A stretch of 64,000 nt of DNA from Sindora glabra (Eukaryota > Streptophyta > Magnoliopsida > Fabales > Fabaceae): positions 28,027,866-28,091,865 of the forward strand of contig CM035227.1 in NCBI GenBank assembly GCA_020226215.1, given 5' to 3'. Shown here one piece after another: positions 38,201 to 50,200 of the stretch (its first letter is position 1; each line of letters starts with the position of its first letter). The notes beneath the pieces were generated by a model. The model worked only from the letters and a program-made list of their open reading frames with translations. It was not told where the DNA came from and did not search any database. The position numbers and the translations under genes were made by a program.

Positions 38201-39340
38201 GGGTTGGTACAATTCAAAGTATTAGATTCTTTTCCTTTTGGAATATTGCAAAAATTCAAGGGACAGGCAAAATTTGCTACTCTATTAAAATGAGAATTGA
38301 CATATTTAATAATAGATCATTAAGAAATCTCAAAAAATCTCAACAAGTAACATTCATTTTTGTTGGTAATTATAAAAAAAGTTAAACTATTAAATGCACA
38401 TACATAAATACTAGGAATCAAATCCTAAATGCAGTATAAAATACAAAATCTTTAAAAAATATTAAATATTACTTGAATCAAATACTTTTAACTAAAAATA
38501 GAAAATTTATTTAACAAAATTTTTTTTTATACTTTCAATTAAAACACAAATTGATGAAATTTTTTTAATTTTTATTTTTTTAATATTTAAAAGCTTGGAT
38601 ATGGTTCTCAAAATTGACACAAAAAAAAAAGTTGGCAAATAATTTTCTCTCTCTCTTTTTGAATAAATGTGGCAAGAAGAAGAAGTTTTTCCCAATCTTA
38701 CTGGTAAATACTAGTGGGATCCAGGGCTATCAAAAGGGGCTTGAAGGGACCACGACTTTATTTGAATGCCTAAAGATCTTTTTGAAAATAATCACCAATA
38801 AAGTGGGAAAAATAACGTTTAAGAAGATTTGAAAACCAAAGTTAAAGGATAATTTCTTTTTATTAGTATCAATAAAGATAAGCGTATATCTTCATGAACT
38901 TTTTATGCAAGAAATTTGTTTTCGCATGATGAATCCGACCTTACCACTCAAATCCCCTTGAAGTCGCTACAAAATTACATTCTTATCTTGGCTAACCCCA
39001 TCCTGTTTTGAAAATGATCATCACCTTCCCTAATCATAATGTCAATGAATAGGACGGTTTCTTAGAACATTAAACAAAGAATCACAAACCTAAAAAAAAG
39101 GAAGAAAGGATAGAAAGTAAGAGTGCATTTGTAGATAGAGAAAGGAAGAGTGCATTGTGGGGACGCAAGAGCTGAAAAATTGAGACCAATACAAAAGAAG
39201 GACGAGGAAAAGTGGCTGTGTCACGTTGGCGAACCCATTCCTCAACTGGCTTGTAATGCTGCCGTTCTTTTAGCCGACCCAACCTCCATGCTGTCCCTAA
39301 CTTCCTTCTATTCTTCTAGACATTGTCCTTTTCACTCCAT
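32261..39340. other. Long intergenic region upstream of the Aux/IAA gene
   Basis: No protein-coding gene could be supported. Two GC-richer islands stand out: 35095-35510 and about 36100-36480, the latter holding a (CT)n run at 36377-36395 and a CACGTG palindrome at 36321-36326. They could be remote regulatory sequence, an unannotated non-coding transcript or gene remnants; the sequence does not decide. A further moderate-GC block at about 39130-39320 is probably the proximal promoter of the Aux/IAA gene. Confidence 0.5.
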
Positions 39341-39345
39341 TTCTC

Positions 39346-39353
39346 TATATATA
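39346..39353 (+). promoter_or_regulatory. Likely TATA box of the Aux/IAA gene
   Basis: TATATATA within 'ctctatatatatacac', 138 bp before the ATG at 39491, followed by a pyrimidine-rich, CA-containing stretch suitable for transcription initiation. No TGTCTC auxin response element was seen in the roughly 400 bp upstream. Confidence 0.6.
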
Positions 39354-39490
39354 TACACTCTCAACTATACCTAAACCATAATCCCGTTCACTTTGAGCAA
39401 TCTTAAAATATACATTTGCCCTATCTTTATATATTCTTCTTCTGCTATTATATAAGTTCTTGTTGCAAGGTTTTTTATTGTGTGTCACAC

Positions 39491-42309
39491 ATGGAGCTTG
39501 AGCTGGGTCTTGCTCTCCCAATTCAGAATCCTGTTAAAAAGGAGTCGAAGCAGATTGTGGGTTTGGAGTTATGGGATCCCAGTTGCTGTCTGGATAGCAA
39601 GAACCTTGTTAAGAACAAGCGCACCTTCGGAGAGTCCTTTGGATGCACTTTGGGATCTGAGGGCCTGTCTTTATTGGTGTGGAGTGGACAGCCAAACGAG
39701 GAAGATGACCGCAGTAGTGGGAAGAAGAACAAACGCACTTCTGCAAAAAATCAGTAAGTGACTGGTTTCTGGCTTTGCCCATGTCAAAATTAGCAAATAA
39801 TATAAATTCGCTTTAAGTATGTGTATTTAAGTGCAGTCGATCATAACCATATTTAGCAAAATCTGAACAGATGTATTAAGTAAATTGTGACGGTTTGTGA
39901 AAGAAATTAAATGAATGTAAGATTAATGACAAATATTTTAATTGAAAAGGCAGCTAGCTTAAAGAACATCGGTTTAATTTGGTTTGATGGGTGTATGTTT
40001 GTTGGAAAAGAGAAGAAGAAGATCAAGTGGTGGGGTGGCCACCCATTAAAGCATGGAGGATGAAGAAGCTGCATCAACGTCAAGAAGGGCATAATGTAAG
40101 GAACGACAGGAGGGCAGCCATGAATGGAGGTAGAAGAAGATCCAACTCCATGTTTGTCAAAGTGAAGATGGAGGGGGTAGCAATAGGAAGGAAGATTGAC
40201 TTGAGGCTCTACAGCTCCTATCAGTCTCTCACAACCACCTTGATTACTATGTTTGCTAATTGTAAGTGAAAAGACTTGCTTTTCCTCCATTTGTGGTGTT
40301 GAGACTTGATTGATTGTTCTAATCTTATTTGCAAATCATCCCATGTTGGATATTTGGACAAGATTCCATTTAAACTAAATCATTTATTTATTTATCGTGT
40401 GGGCCTATGATGATAAAAAGGTAATTTGTCAAGAATCTGTGTATAAAGTTAACATGTAACTAGAATTTTTTTCTTAAATCTTTTTATGCAATGGAGTGCG
40501 TGAGAATTATATGAGTGTTATTTTTATGTCTTTAATATGTCTCTTCATATATTGAAACACATAAATATATATAAAATTGTGGCTTTTTAATTGAAGGAGT
40601 GATAATTTATTTAATACAAATATATAATCTAATCCAGATATAATAGAGAGTTATTAATACTACATATAACAAAAATAAGATTTAAAATTAGATTTTGAAT
40701 ATAAATGAAGAACTGTCATAAATGCATAATGATCGGAGAAATTTGTAAAGATTCTAAGAAATAAAAAAATTGAAAACTTATTTTTTAAATTCTATTTTTA
40801 GTACATATAGTATTTTTTGTGGGAGTAAAACCCTTAAAAAATAATATTAACAGTTTGTTTGGATGGAAGGAAATAAAAAGGGGGGAAAGGAAAATGAAGG
40901 TTATGTGCTATCTTTCATTTTCTTTATTTGGGAGTTTTGTTAAAGGAAAAGAAAAAAATGAAAGTTTATAACTAATCTTTCAAAAATTTTCACTTTTCAG
41001 TATTTTGCATTCTTTCAAACTGGGAGAATTTGAAATGATATCTTCTTGATTTGCTATTCTGATCCTATTTTAGCTTTTAATTTATATTTATGTTTATTTT
41101 TTAGTATCTCATCATTATTTTCATTTGAATAAAAATATTATTTATGTTTTTTTAAAAGCATCTAGTGTGTAAAAGGATATATATTAATTGTAAAAAAATT
41201 TAATAAAACATATAAAATTATTTTTTATTATTGATAATAATTAGATTTAACAATCGTGACTCATATTTTACTAATACATATTTATTCTTATCTTAACTCA
41301 TTCATATTAATTTTAGGATGAATATGAATTAAGTTATTGTTGATCTTATTAAATAAGGATTATATTTGGTCAACTTATGATAATTTTTTTAAACCTTTTA
41401 ATTAACAATTTTATAATATTACTATATGTTCACTTACTACATCATTTATCACAAAGAAATTTTCTAAAGAAAAAGGTTAGAGAAAGATATTTTTTGAAAA
41501 ATTTTAATTATTAAAAACTCATTAATATATAATTAACTTTTTAAATAGGATAAAATTATAAAAATATATACTAATTAATTATATATTAATTTAATCCTTT
41601 GTTAACTTTCCTTATATAATTTTAGATATCCAAATTAGTGGAAAAAAGTTATAACTTAACTATTCATTCTCCTTTCTTTCCTTCCCTTTTATGCTTTGTC
41701 ATTGTCTTCTCTTCCCTTCCCTTCTTACTCTCAAATATACCATAAGTATTATTGCACTATTAAGATAACTATATAAAAGTGTGATTTTAAATGTATAAAA
41801 AAATGAAAAGATTATAATACATTAATATACCATCAGATTTAATTATAAATTAATTTTTTTTAATTAAATTGACATATTATATAACAATATATTAACAATT
41901 AAATTTGATAATATATTAATATACTATTATATTAATGTTGTTTTTATGAGTTGTCAATCAATTCAAGAGCCATTTTTTTTAAAATTAATTTTTTGGCTTG
42001 TATATAATCTGTATGCAGACCAAAAGTTTGAGGAAGGTACAAATTATACACTCATCTATCAAGACAAAGAAGGGGACTGGTTGCTTGCTGGAGATCATGT
42101 CCCATGGCAGTACGTGCATTTAAAACCCAACTTTTATTGTCACTTTTGCACACAAAAAACAAAGTAAAATTTCAGAGGAAAGTTCAGGTTAGGAAGTACG
42201 ATGTTAATCCAAAGATAAATAACAGTTTTCTTAACGATGGTTTTGCAGATCATTCATTAATTCGGTGCAGCGTTTGGAGATATTGAGGGATGGCAACGAA
42301 ACTGCTTGA
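39491..42309 (+). CDS. IAA29: Aux/IAA transcriptional repressor, IAA29 type
   Basis: Four exons: 39491-39753, 40011-40261, 42019-42109 and 42249-42309. Introns are GT-AG with matching phases; the CDS is 666 nt, 221 aa. The product is a nuclear repressor of auxin responses: it binds ARF transcription factors, recruits TOPLESS co-repressors, and is degraded through TIR1/AFB when auxin is present. Domain I is at residues 3-9 (LELGLAL, an LxLxL EAR motif). Domain II, the degron, is VVGWPPI at 94-100. The PB1 domain (III/IV) runs from about 135 to 212, with a conserved Lys in GRKIDL (149) and the acidic OPCA stretch YQDKEGDWL. It ends WQSFINSVQRLEILRDGNETA without the basic tail of many family members. 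The short domain I at the very N-terminus, GQPNEED at 66-72 and a single extended degron resemble Arabidopsis IAA29 (At4g32280), also supported by synteny. GDHVPW carries one extra residue compared with the usual GDVPW. The second intron is 1.76 kb. Confidence 0.93.
40850..41750. mobile_element. Probable non-autonomous DNA transposon in intron 2 of the Aux/IAA gene
   Basis: The left side reads 'gtttgtttggatggaagg' followed by purine-rich AAGGGGGGAAAGG. The right side is the pyrimidine-rich opposite (cctttctttccttccc, then cttcccttcccttcttact), ending near 'ccataag'. Large purine/pyrimidine inverted ends with a GTTTGTTTGG-like start are common in plant non-autonomous elements. I could not find clear target duplications. 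Confidence 0.4.
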
Positions 42310-45300
42310 CATTGTCTCAGCTTTGAATGAAGTTTAAAAAATGTTCGACCTTATAATTATTTATGCTGCTAAGTTTAATTTGGGAAAGAAAGTATTGTTT
42401 TGCTTGAACCAATTGTAGAGAGCAAGAATAAGATCTGAATATATGTATTAATTAGTTTAGAAGAATCATAACAATGAATTAGCTAGTAAACCCTATAAAT
42501 CAAATTTGATTGTCAGAGAATTAATATATATTAATATATAGTGCACCTTCCTTGTAATATATGATATAGAGGGCGGGTTTCTAAGGATGGCAAAAAGGAC
42601 CATTTTGATAATTAAAGTATTAAAGGATTTTTTTAATAAAAATTATCCTCATGATTTCTACTCATATTTATTGAAATGCAAAAATTATTATACATTCCAT
42701 TAAAGGGTAGCCAAAGAAAATTCAATTATATGTTTCACATAATTAAACTCTTAATGTGCCGAAAAAATCTCCAAAAAAATCCAGAACCTATCATATGTGT
42801 TTAATTGATGTGATTTGCAATGTAGAATTTTTAAAATTGAATTTATTTTATTTTAATAGGAATGATTTTAATTAATTTACAAATAAAGTTTTATTATTTA
42901 AAAACTATGTCAAAAATAATAATTTTAGTTGTAAATGAATTATTTTATTTGAAATATATTAAAAAATATGAAATTCAATTAAGAATAAATTTTGATTGTA
43001 TCATAATAAATATAATACTAGAAAAATAATAAATCATTTATATAATATGAATTTTAGATCATATGAAACAAATTTTAATGAATTTTTTTTGAATTTGATA
43101 AATTTTATCATGATACAAATATTATTAAAATAAAATAAAAACTCTTTTTATTTAAAATTAATTTTTTTAAAAATTACTTGAAAATAATTAAAATAAAATT
43201 TTATTTTTAATTATGGCAAATGAAGAGTCAGATAAACAATCAATAGTTGTTTGGCTAAGGAAAGACGAAGTGCTAGTTAGTTGTGCTGCAACATCTGCTG
43301 CAGTATACTACATTTTTAAAAAAGAAATTATCAATATTAATAATGCCACTAGGGAGTAAAAAACTTCAACTAGATAGTTGTGGTTCGGACACCCCCATTT
43401 TATTATTATATTATAATTATAATACAAGAAAGCGAAGGCAATGGGGAATGGAAATCCACAACTTCAAATGCTTATCGGAGATTCCTTTTCAGTTTCATCT
43501 TTTTTTTTTTTTTTTACAAGTCAAACTTGGTGTACTCTGTGATTTAAAGAGAGAAAAAAATTTCTTTCACAAAAGAAAGGGATTTCAGAAAATTTTAACT
43601 TTGACATGATTGGACTTTGTCCCATTAAATATAAAAGTTTGACAGTAGAATTTTAAACTACACAAAATCTATAATTAACTTTTATTATTCACCTAATTAA
43701 TAATTTTTTAAGATAATTAAGTGTATGTTTGTTTGGCATATATTAAAAACATTTTGTAACATAGCTTCAAATTATATTTATGTAGTTATTCAGAATTTCA
43801 TATGTCAATATTTATTATCATCAATTTAAATGATATAAAATTATTATTTAATTTACTGGGATACAATTTGAGTAACAAAAATATTATAAGTATCGAAAAT
43901 TAAAATTAAAATTTTTTATATTTATTAAATTAAATTTTATAAATTCATTTTATATTTAATAATAGTTATTAATTTATATTAAAATTTTAATTTTAAATTT
44001 TATTTTCAATTTATATAACATTTAAATAATATCCTTCTGAATCGCATCTCTCAAATTTAAACCACCAAATTTTTAATGTTATAAAAATAATATAAAAAAT
44101 AATTTTAAATTATGTAAAAATGATATGATCAAATAGCATCTGACAAATATTTTTTTGGTAAATATCAAACATTGTTGTTATATTGGTTGGGGGGGTCGAT
44201 TTATGGGGGCGATGCAGCCCGACTTTGTAGATCTTTCGTAAGGTTTAGGGCTACGTGCAGTGTTGGCTGATTTTGATCCTCCAATAATTTTTTAACAATT
44301 TAATTTTAATAACATCTGAAAATATAAATTTAATTTATGACATGTCTTTTTTTATCAATGTTCTAAAATTTATAAGTTACAATATTATTTATATTTAAAC
44401 TACTTCACAATATTTAGTATAAAATTATACTATTTAATAATTTTAATATATTCGTAAATATTTTTATATATTATTTCTATTTTAAATTTTTTTATATATA
44501 GTATCTTATTTCTCCAAGATTTATTTTCAACTCCTATTACTCAAATGAATTTTTCTGAATGATTACATTCGTGACACAGTACTTATTTATAAATTTTATG
44601 AAATAATCAATTTAAAATAAATTATGAAATAACCATGCAACTAAATAAAATGATTGATCAAACGGATAGTAAAAATTAGGTTTATGATTTTGTATGAATT
44701 AAAGCTTTAACTCTGAGTTTTCAAAATGTGTCCACCACACCAAAAGTTAAGGAGGTTCTATACATATTTCAATTAAAAAATTTACAACATTATTACCCTT
44801 TTCCTTCTCCGAACGCTTATGCTCTCGACAAACACTTTCAGGGAAAAATAAGAAAAATCTGCATCATAAAACATATAATAGAAGTAAACAACGAATTTAA
44901 ATTTCAAGGTAAATAAGTTAGTATCATCCATTTATTTATATAATATAACAGTATTATTAAAATTTTCTATTGTTGATTAAAAAAAAATTAGGAGTGTAAA
45001 TTTTAATTAATATTAGTGTATAAATTTTAAATTAAAATAATAACTTCAATTATTTTGTTGAAAACATTTTTATAGGATTTTTTAATTAAAATAATATTAA
45101 ACATTGAATTGTACATAAGTACAAACCTTCTCAGTTGCGAGAGACATTTACCCTTTACTTGGATGAGGAAAAAATAAAATGGGAAGAATTTTTTTTTAAA
45201 TTTAAATTAAAAAAGAAGAAAATTTGAAATTGATTAGAAACTTTTAATCATATATTTTATTTTTATATTTTTTTCTTTTTTATACAAAAAATAAATTTTA

Positions 45301-47180
45301 AAATATTTTTTCTTTCATTTTCTTTCTCCTCCTCCCAACTACACAGAAATAAATCCTAACCCACTTTTGACTAAGAATCCAATAGATGTCTTCTAATCAA
45401 TAAATTATATGATAGTAATTAAAAGTTATTTCTTCTTTAAAATAAAAGATTATTTATTATCACTTTCTTTAATTTTAATATTAAATAAGTATAATATTTT
45501 TTATTATCCAATATTTTATGATTGTAAATATAAAAAATAAAATTATTCCTATAAAATTTTCAATCAAAATAAATAAACTTTAAATTTTAATAATTTTTAA
45601 TAAAATGATAGCATATAAATAAGTGAAAATAGAAAATTAACTTACATGATAGGTCAAATTTAATCTATATTCTCAAAATTGCTATTTAAAGGGAAAAAAA
45701 CGCATAAGACGAGTTAAATTCTAGTATAAAACATTCTTTCTAAATCTCGATCGCAATTAGATTTATACTTCAATCTTAAAAAACAATTATAGACTTAGAT
45801 CCGTAACGCACACAGCCATCGGGGATAGTAATGTACTTTCGAAAAGATTCCTTTATCTTGCTTAGGGGAACCCAAAGTTGAAAATGCTTTTATCGAAAAG
45901 AGTGTTTAAAAATGCATTTTAAAGAGAAACAACATGTTAAAATCCATGTTCTATTGTGCGGCGAGAGCCGATAAATGGCTGCCAATTTTTTTTTTTTTAA
46001 GAAAAATATATTTTATTGCAATTATTTATGAAAAACAGGTACATTAACTCAAGAAGGGTGAGATGTCCCAAAAGAAAAGGTATTTAAGTATAAGGAGAGA
46101 TAAGCCACCCGCCCAATACCGTCAATTTTCGTGTTTTTACGTGAAGGTTAACAACAATTACATTTTTAATTAAACAAACAAACTATATTATTAATTTAAT
46201 AACAACAAAATAATAAAATTATTAAAATTAATTTATCCTCATAAAAATATATATTAATAAATATACTTATTATGATAATGAAAGAAAATAAATAAAATCA
46301 ATTTAAATATTTTAAGTTTAAATCTTCTCATTAAAATTATTTAAATGCATTTAATTACTATATTATTTTTTAAAATTAAAAATTATTTTTGTTAAAAGTT
46401 GTTAGTCTCCACTTAATAATATGAAATTACCAATTCTTAAAATCGTAATGTTAATTCAATAATAATAAAATAATAAAATTAATAATTCCATATATGAAAA
46501 GTTTTAATTAACACAGAAATTAAATTTATTGTTATTTAAAAATGATTACAAACAGCAATTTATTTGAAATTTTAATTTTAATTACCTTAATTATTTTTAA
46601 TTAAATTCATAAATCATAAATTTTTTACTTTTTTGCACTTTTGATATACTCTCAAATTAGTATATATTATTATTTTAAATAATAAACATATCAGGATGAA
46701 GAAATGTCCAAATTGTAAAAAAATGACTTTTTATAAAAATTTTAGTAGTAATGGCATCAAATTAATGTAAAATTTTGACAATTAATAAAAATGATGTTAA
46801 AACTCTTTTAATATTAATTTAGTGCCGCCTGATCTTTCAGATATTAATTTAATAATTTATTTTTTATAATAAAATATAGCGTGTCATCTGTAAATAAATA
46901 AAATATTAAATTCAAATTTAAAATATTTTTAAAAATTTAATGTTTACTTTAAAAATTAATCTATGTTTACAAGCGCCTAAATTATAAATAAAATTAATAA
47001 ATAGAAAGAATATAAGTGAAATTAATACAATAATAATTTAGAGTGAAACCTCGTACTTCAAAATAGAAGGAATGTCAACGTAATTTCTCCCGCGAAAGGG
47101 AGCGGAAGTTTTAGCATAATTCATTGATTCATTGTAGTATTCATGGTTGTGGCCTTTTCTTTTTTATTGAACTGTGAAAG
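42310..47180. other. AT-rich intergenic region between the Aux/IAA and TOPLESS-related genes
   Basis: No gene is visible. Several imperfect inverted stretches suggest decayed small elements, for example around 45150-45345, where 'cttggatgaggaaaaaataa' at the left faces 'tttctcctcctcccaac' at the right. A short GC-rich patch lies at 44185-44270. Low-complexity T and A tracts are frequent. Confidence 0.5.
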
Positions 47181-47236
47181 CGAAGACTTCCATCGGAAAC
47201 ACTCGCAGCTAAATCTTCCATCGATTCTGAAGACAA

Positions 47237-50200
47237 ATGGATGGCACTGGAAGCAATAATTCAAGTATGGTCTTCGATAACCTCTTTCTACCTACTACAT
47301 TTTTGCATGTGTTTTCAGACACTGCTAGAATTCCTAAAACCCTAACCTTACCTTCAATTTTTCAATTTTTGGTTTCGGAATGATGCTTACAGAGGTAGAT
47401 ATAGACTCCAATACGTATAAGGAGCTTATAATTTTGATTCTTCAGTTTCTCGCGGAGGAAAATTGCCTAGAGAGTCTTCATCTGTACGGTGATGCTTTCA
47501 TTCTCATCCTATATTATTTCCGATTTTGCTTAGATGTGATTCCTGACTGATGGTTGGTGTTCCTGATATAACATTTTTACTCCATTGAAGTTTCACTTTC
47601 ATGTAACAAAACAAAGAGATGAATTGATTTTTACATAGTCCTTGTGTTTGAAACCAGAAGCTAATTTGTTATTTCTAAAAATAAGTTTGCTAGAAAGTAG
47701 CTTGATTCCTTGATTTTTTTTAAAATAATTATTCTCTTCAATTTGCATGCGAAGACTGGAGCAAGAATCGAAGGTTTATTTCAACATGAAGTATTTCGGA
47801 GAGACTGTCATCAACGGTGAGTGGGAGAAGGCAGAGAATTACCTTTCTGCTTTCACAAGGCTTGAAGATAGTTTGTTGTCAAGGAAAATGTTTTTTGAGA
47901 TGAGAAAGCAGAAATATTTCGAAGCAATTTTCAGGTATAAGCTGGATTACATTTAGATTCTCAATTTGATCATTCATTTGCATTGATAACTATTGAAAAA
48001 GGTATATGGATTATTATAAAACAAAACTTTGGGATGTCTCTGTCTTTCATTATGAAGAAAAATAAGTATACAGAAACTTAGATGATGGTATTTGTACCTT
48101 TCTTTTAATTGAATGAAGGCTGGAAATATCTGTTTGTTTGATAGCTTTAAAATGAAGTTGGCAAGAAGATAATTGAACCTTTGTTATTTCTTTTCTCTTC
48201 CTTGGAATTTATCATTTGGACATTTCCTGAAGTTTGCATTATGATCTTGTGTGTGCGTTGTCTTTTTTTTTTTTTTTTCAAATAGAAATGACCTTGCTGA
48301 AGCTGCAACCATTTTTCGAAAGGGCTTAAGTGTGTTCTTGGCTCCTCAAGATGAAAACTATGAGACATTGACCGAGGTTCTTACTTCTAAACGTATTAGG
48401 TAATCAGATAAACTTTCTACAAAATGTTTTTGTTAGGAATATGTGTATATCAAGATATCTCATAATTTCACGGAATGTTTACCTGCAGTGAAGATCAGAA
48501 ATTATCAATGTATGGTAACACAGCACAAGCAAGGACCAATTTTCAGGACGATCTCAAAACATTAATAGCGCAAAATCCTTTTCTCCAACATAAACTTGCA
48601 TTCCCCAAATTGAATAATTCAGGACTCTTGTCAATAGTGAAACTCATCTACTTAAGTCCAGAAAAGGAAACAAATTTAAAAGTAAGTTGGCAATCTATCC
48701 TTCGCATGTTTCCATCATTTCAATTTTCCTGGCACCTAATACAAGTTATTTCCATATGTTCCTTAAAATGTGAAACTACAAATTCCATCCGCTTTCAGGT
48801 TGCCTGATTTCATGGCTAAATTCTTCTCATCTGAAATGCACATAGTATTTCTGCAGGAAGAACTAGTGTACTTGATATTTCAGTTTCTTGATGAAGAAAA
48901 CTTCAGGGGGACTCTTCACAAGTATGTTTAAACGCATTATATTATTTACCATTTTTTTTTATTCAAAGCATCTTCTTAGTTAAGGTTTTATTATTATTGT
49001 TATTATTTATATCACAAGACTGACTTCAAAATAAACTGGTGAAAATGACCCCCCAAAACAATGTGTGGTCAAGGTTGGAGCAAGAAACAAAGATCTTCTT
49101 CAATCTTGGTTATTTTGGAGAGTTTGTTATCAATAGAGAATGGAATAAGGCAGAGAAGTACCTCTCAGCCTTCACAAAGTTGGATGACCAATTCTTGCTG
49201 CAGAGAATTTTTGAGATGCAAAATGAGAGGCACCTTGAACTTGAAGCCTCTAATAGGTGAGCCTCTGGTTGATATTAGCTGTGTATTGGTAAGTAAGTTT
49301 TATATGCAGGTTTTGATTCAGCAATCTCATATCATTCAAAACCACATTTGGTTGTTTTCAACTCCTAGCTTGTTTATGGAAATTTCTCTAGGAACATCTT
49401 TTGAAAACTCAATATGTAGCATCATTGCTATTTACAGGTTTTGAGAACAAACTTGCTTCACAACAGTTCCATTATCGTTCTTCTTGTCTTTCAGGACATT
49501 CATATTGCAAGTTTTTGCATTGGTAATGATTTGCTAGGACTATCCTGCTAAGCTACTGATGAAATGAGATGCCTCAACTTTATAGTCTACTTATTTTGAA
49601 CTTCTTTTAATCATTCCCAAGATATTTATCATAATATTCCCTTTGGCCAGAATTATTCATAATATATCACAATATGCTTTTCTTGCAGAAGGAATGAATT
49701 TTTAATGAAGTACCTGGATGCTTATTCTTTAAGAGTTGATCTTTTTTATGGTCTCAATCAACTACTTGGAAGATATCCTGTTTTGCTAGACAAACTCAAC
49801 TTTCCTTGCATGGATAAATCTAGACTATTGACTATATTCAAGCAGATGTAAGCTAACATCATCTATTAACAGTTTACATTGCAATTAAGATTATAAGTTT
49901 TGTAGACATTTCTCTTTCAAAGTGATAACTTGTGTTCAAATGTTGCAGTATGGACTGGTGGGTTCCACACTATAACAGTGCAAGGTTTAATCTTTCACTG
50001 GATATGATACCAAAAATACCTTCTCTTTTTCATGGTCAGTCTGTTCTTATTATTAATTCATCTAGTTTGAAGACTGATGAATCAGGCATACCAAGGAATT
50101 GCTGGGTAAGATTACATATATTTTGTCTCCTTATTTGTATTCCATTCAATTAATTCTCTTAGTAGAATGAAATGCGTAATTAGCCAGACTGTGTAATTGT

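Noticed and set aside
44185..44270. GC-rich patch with a G-run considered as organellar DNA
   Set aside because: It does not read as any plastid or mitochondrial gene or RNA I recognise, and is too short to assign.
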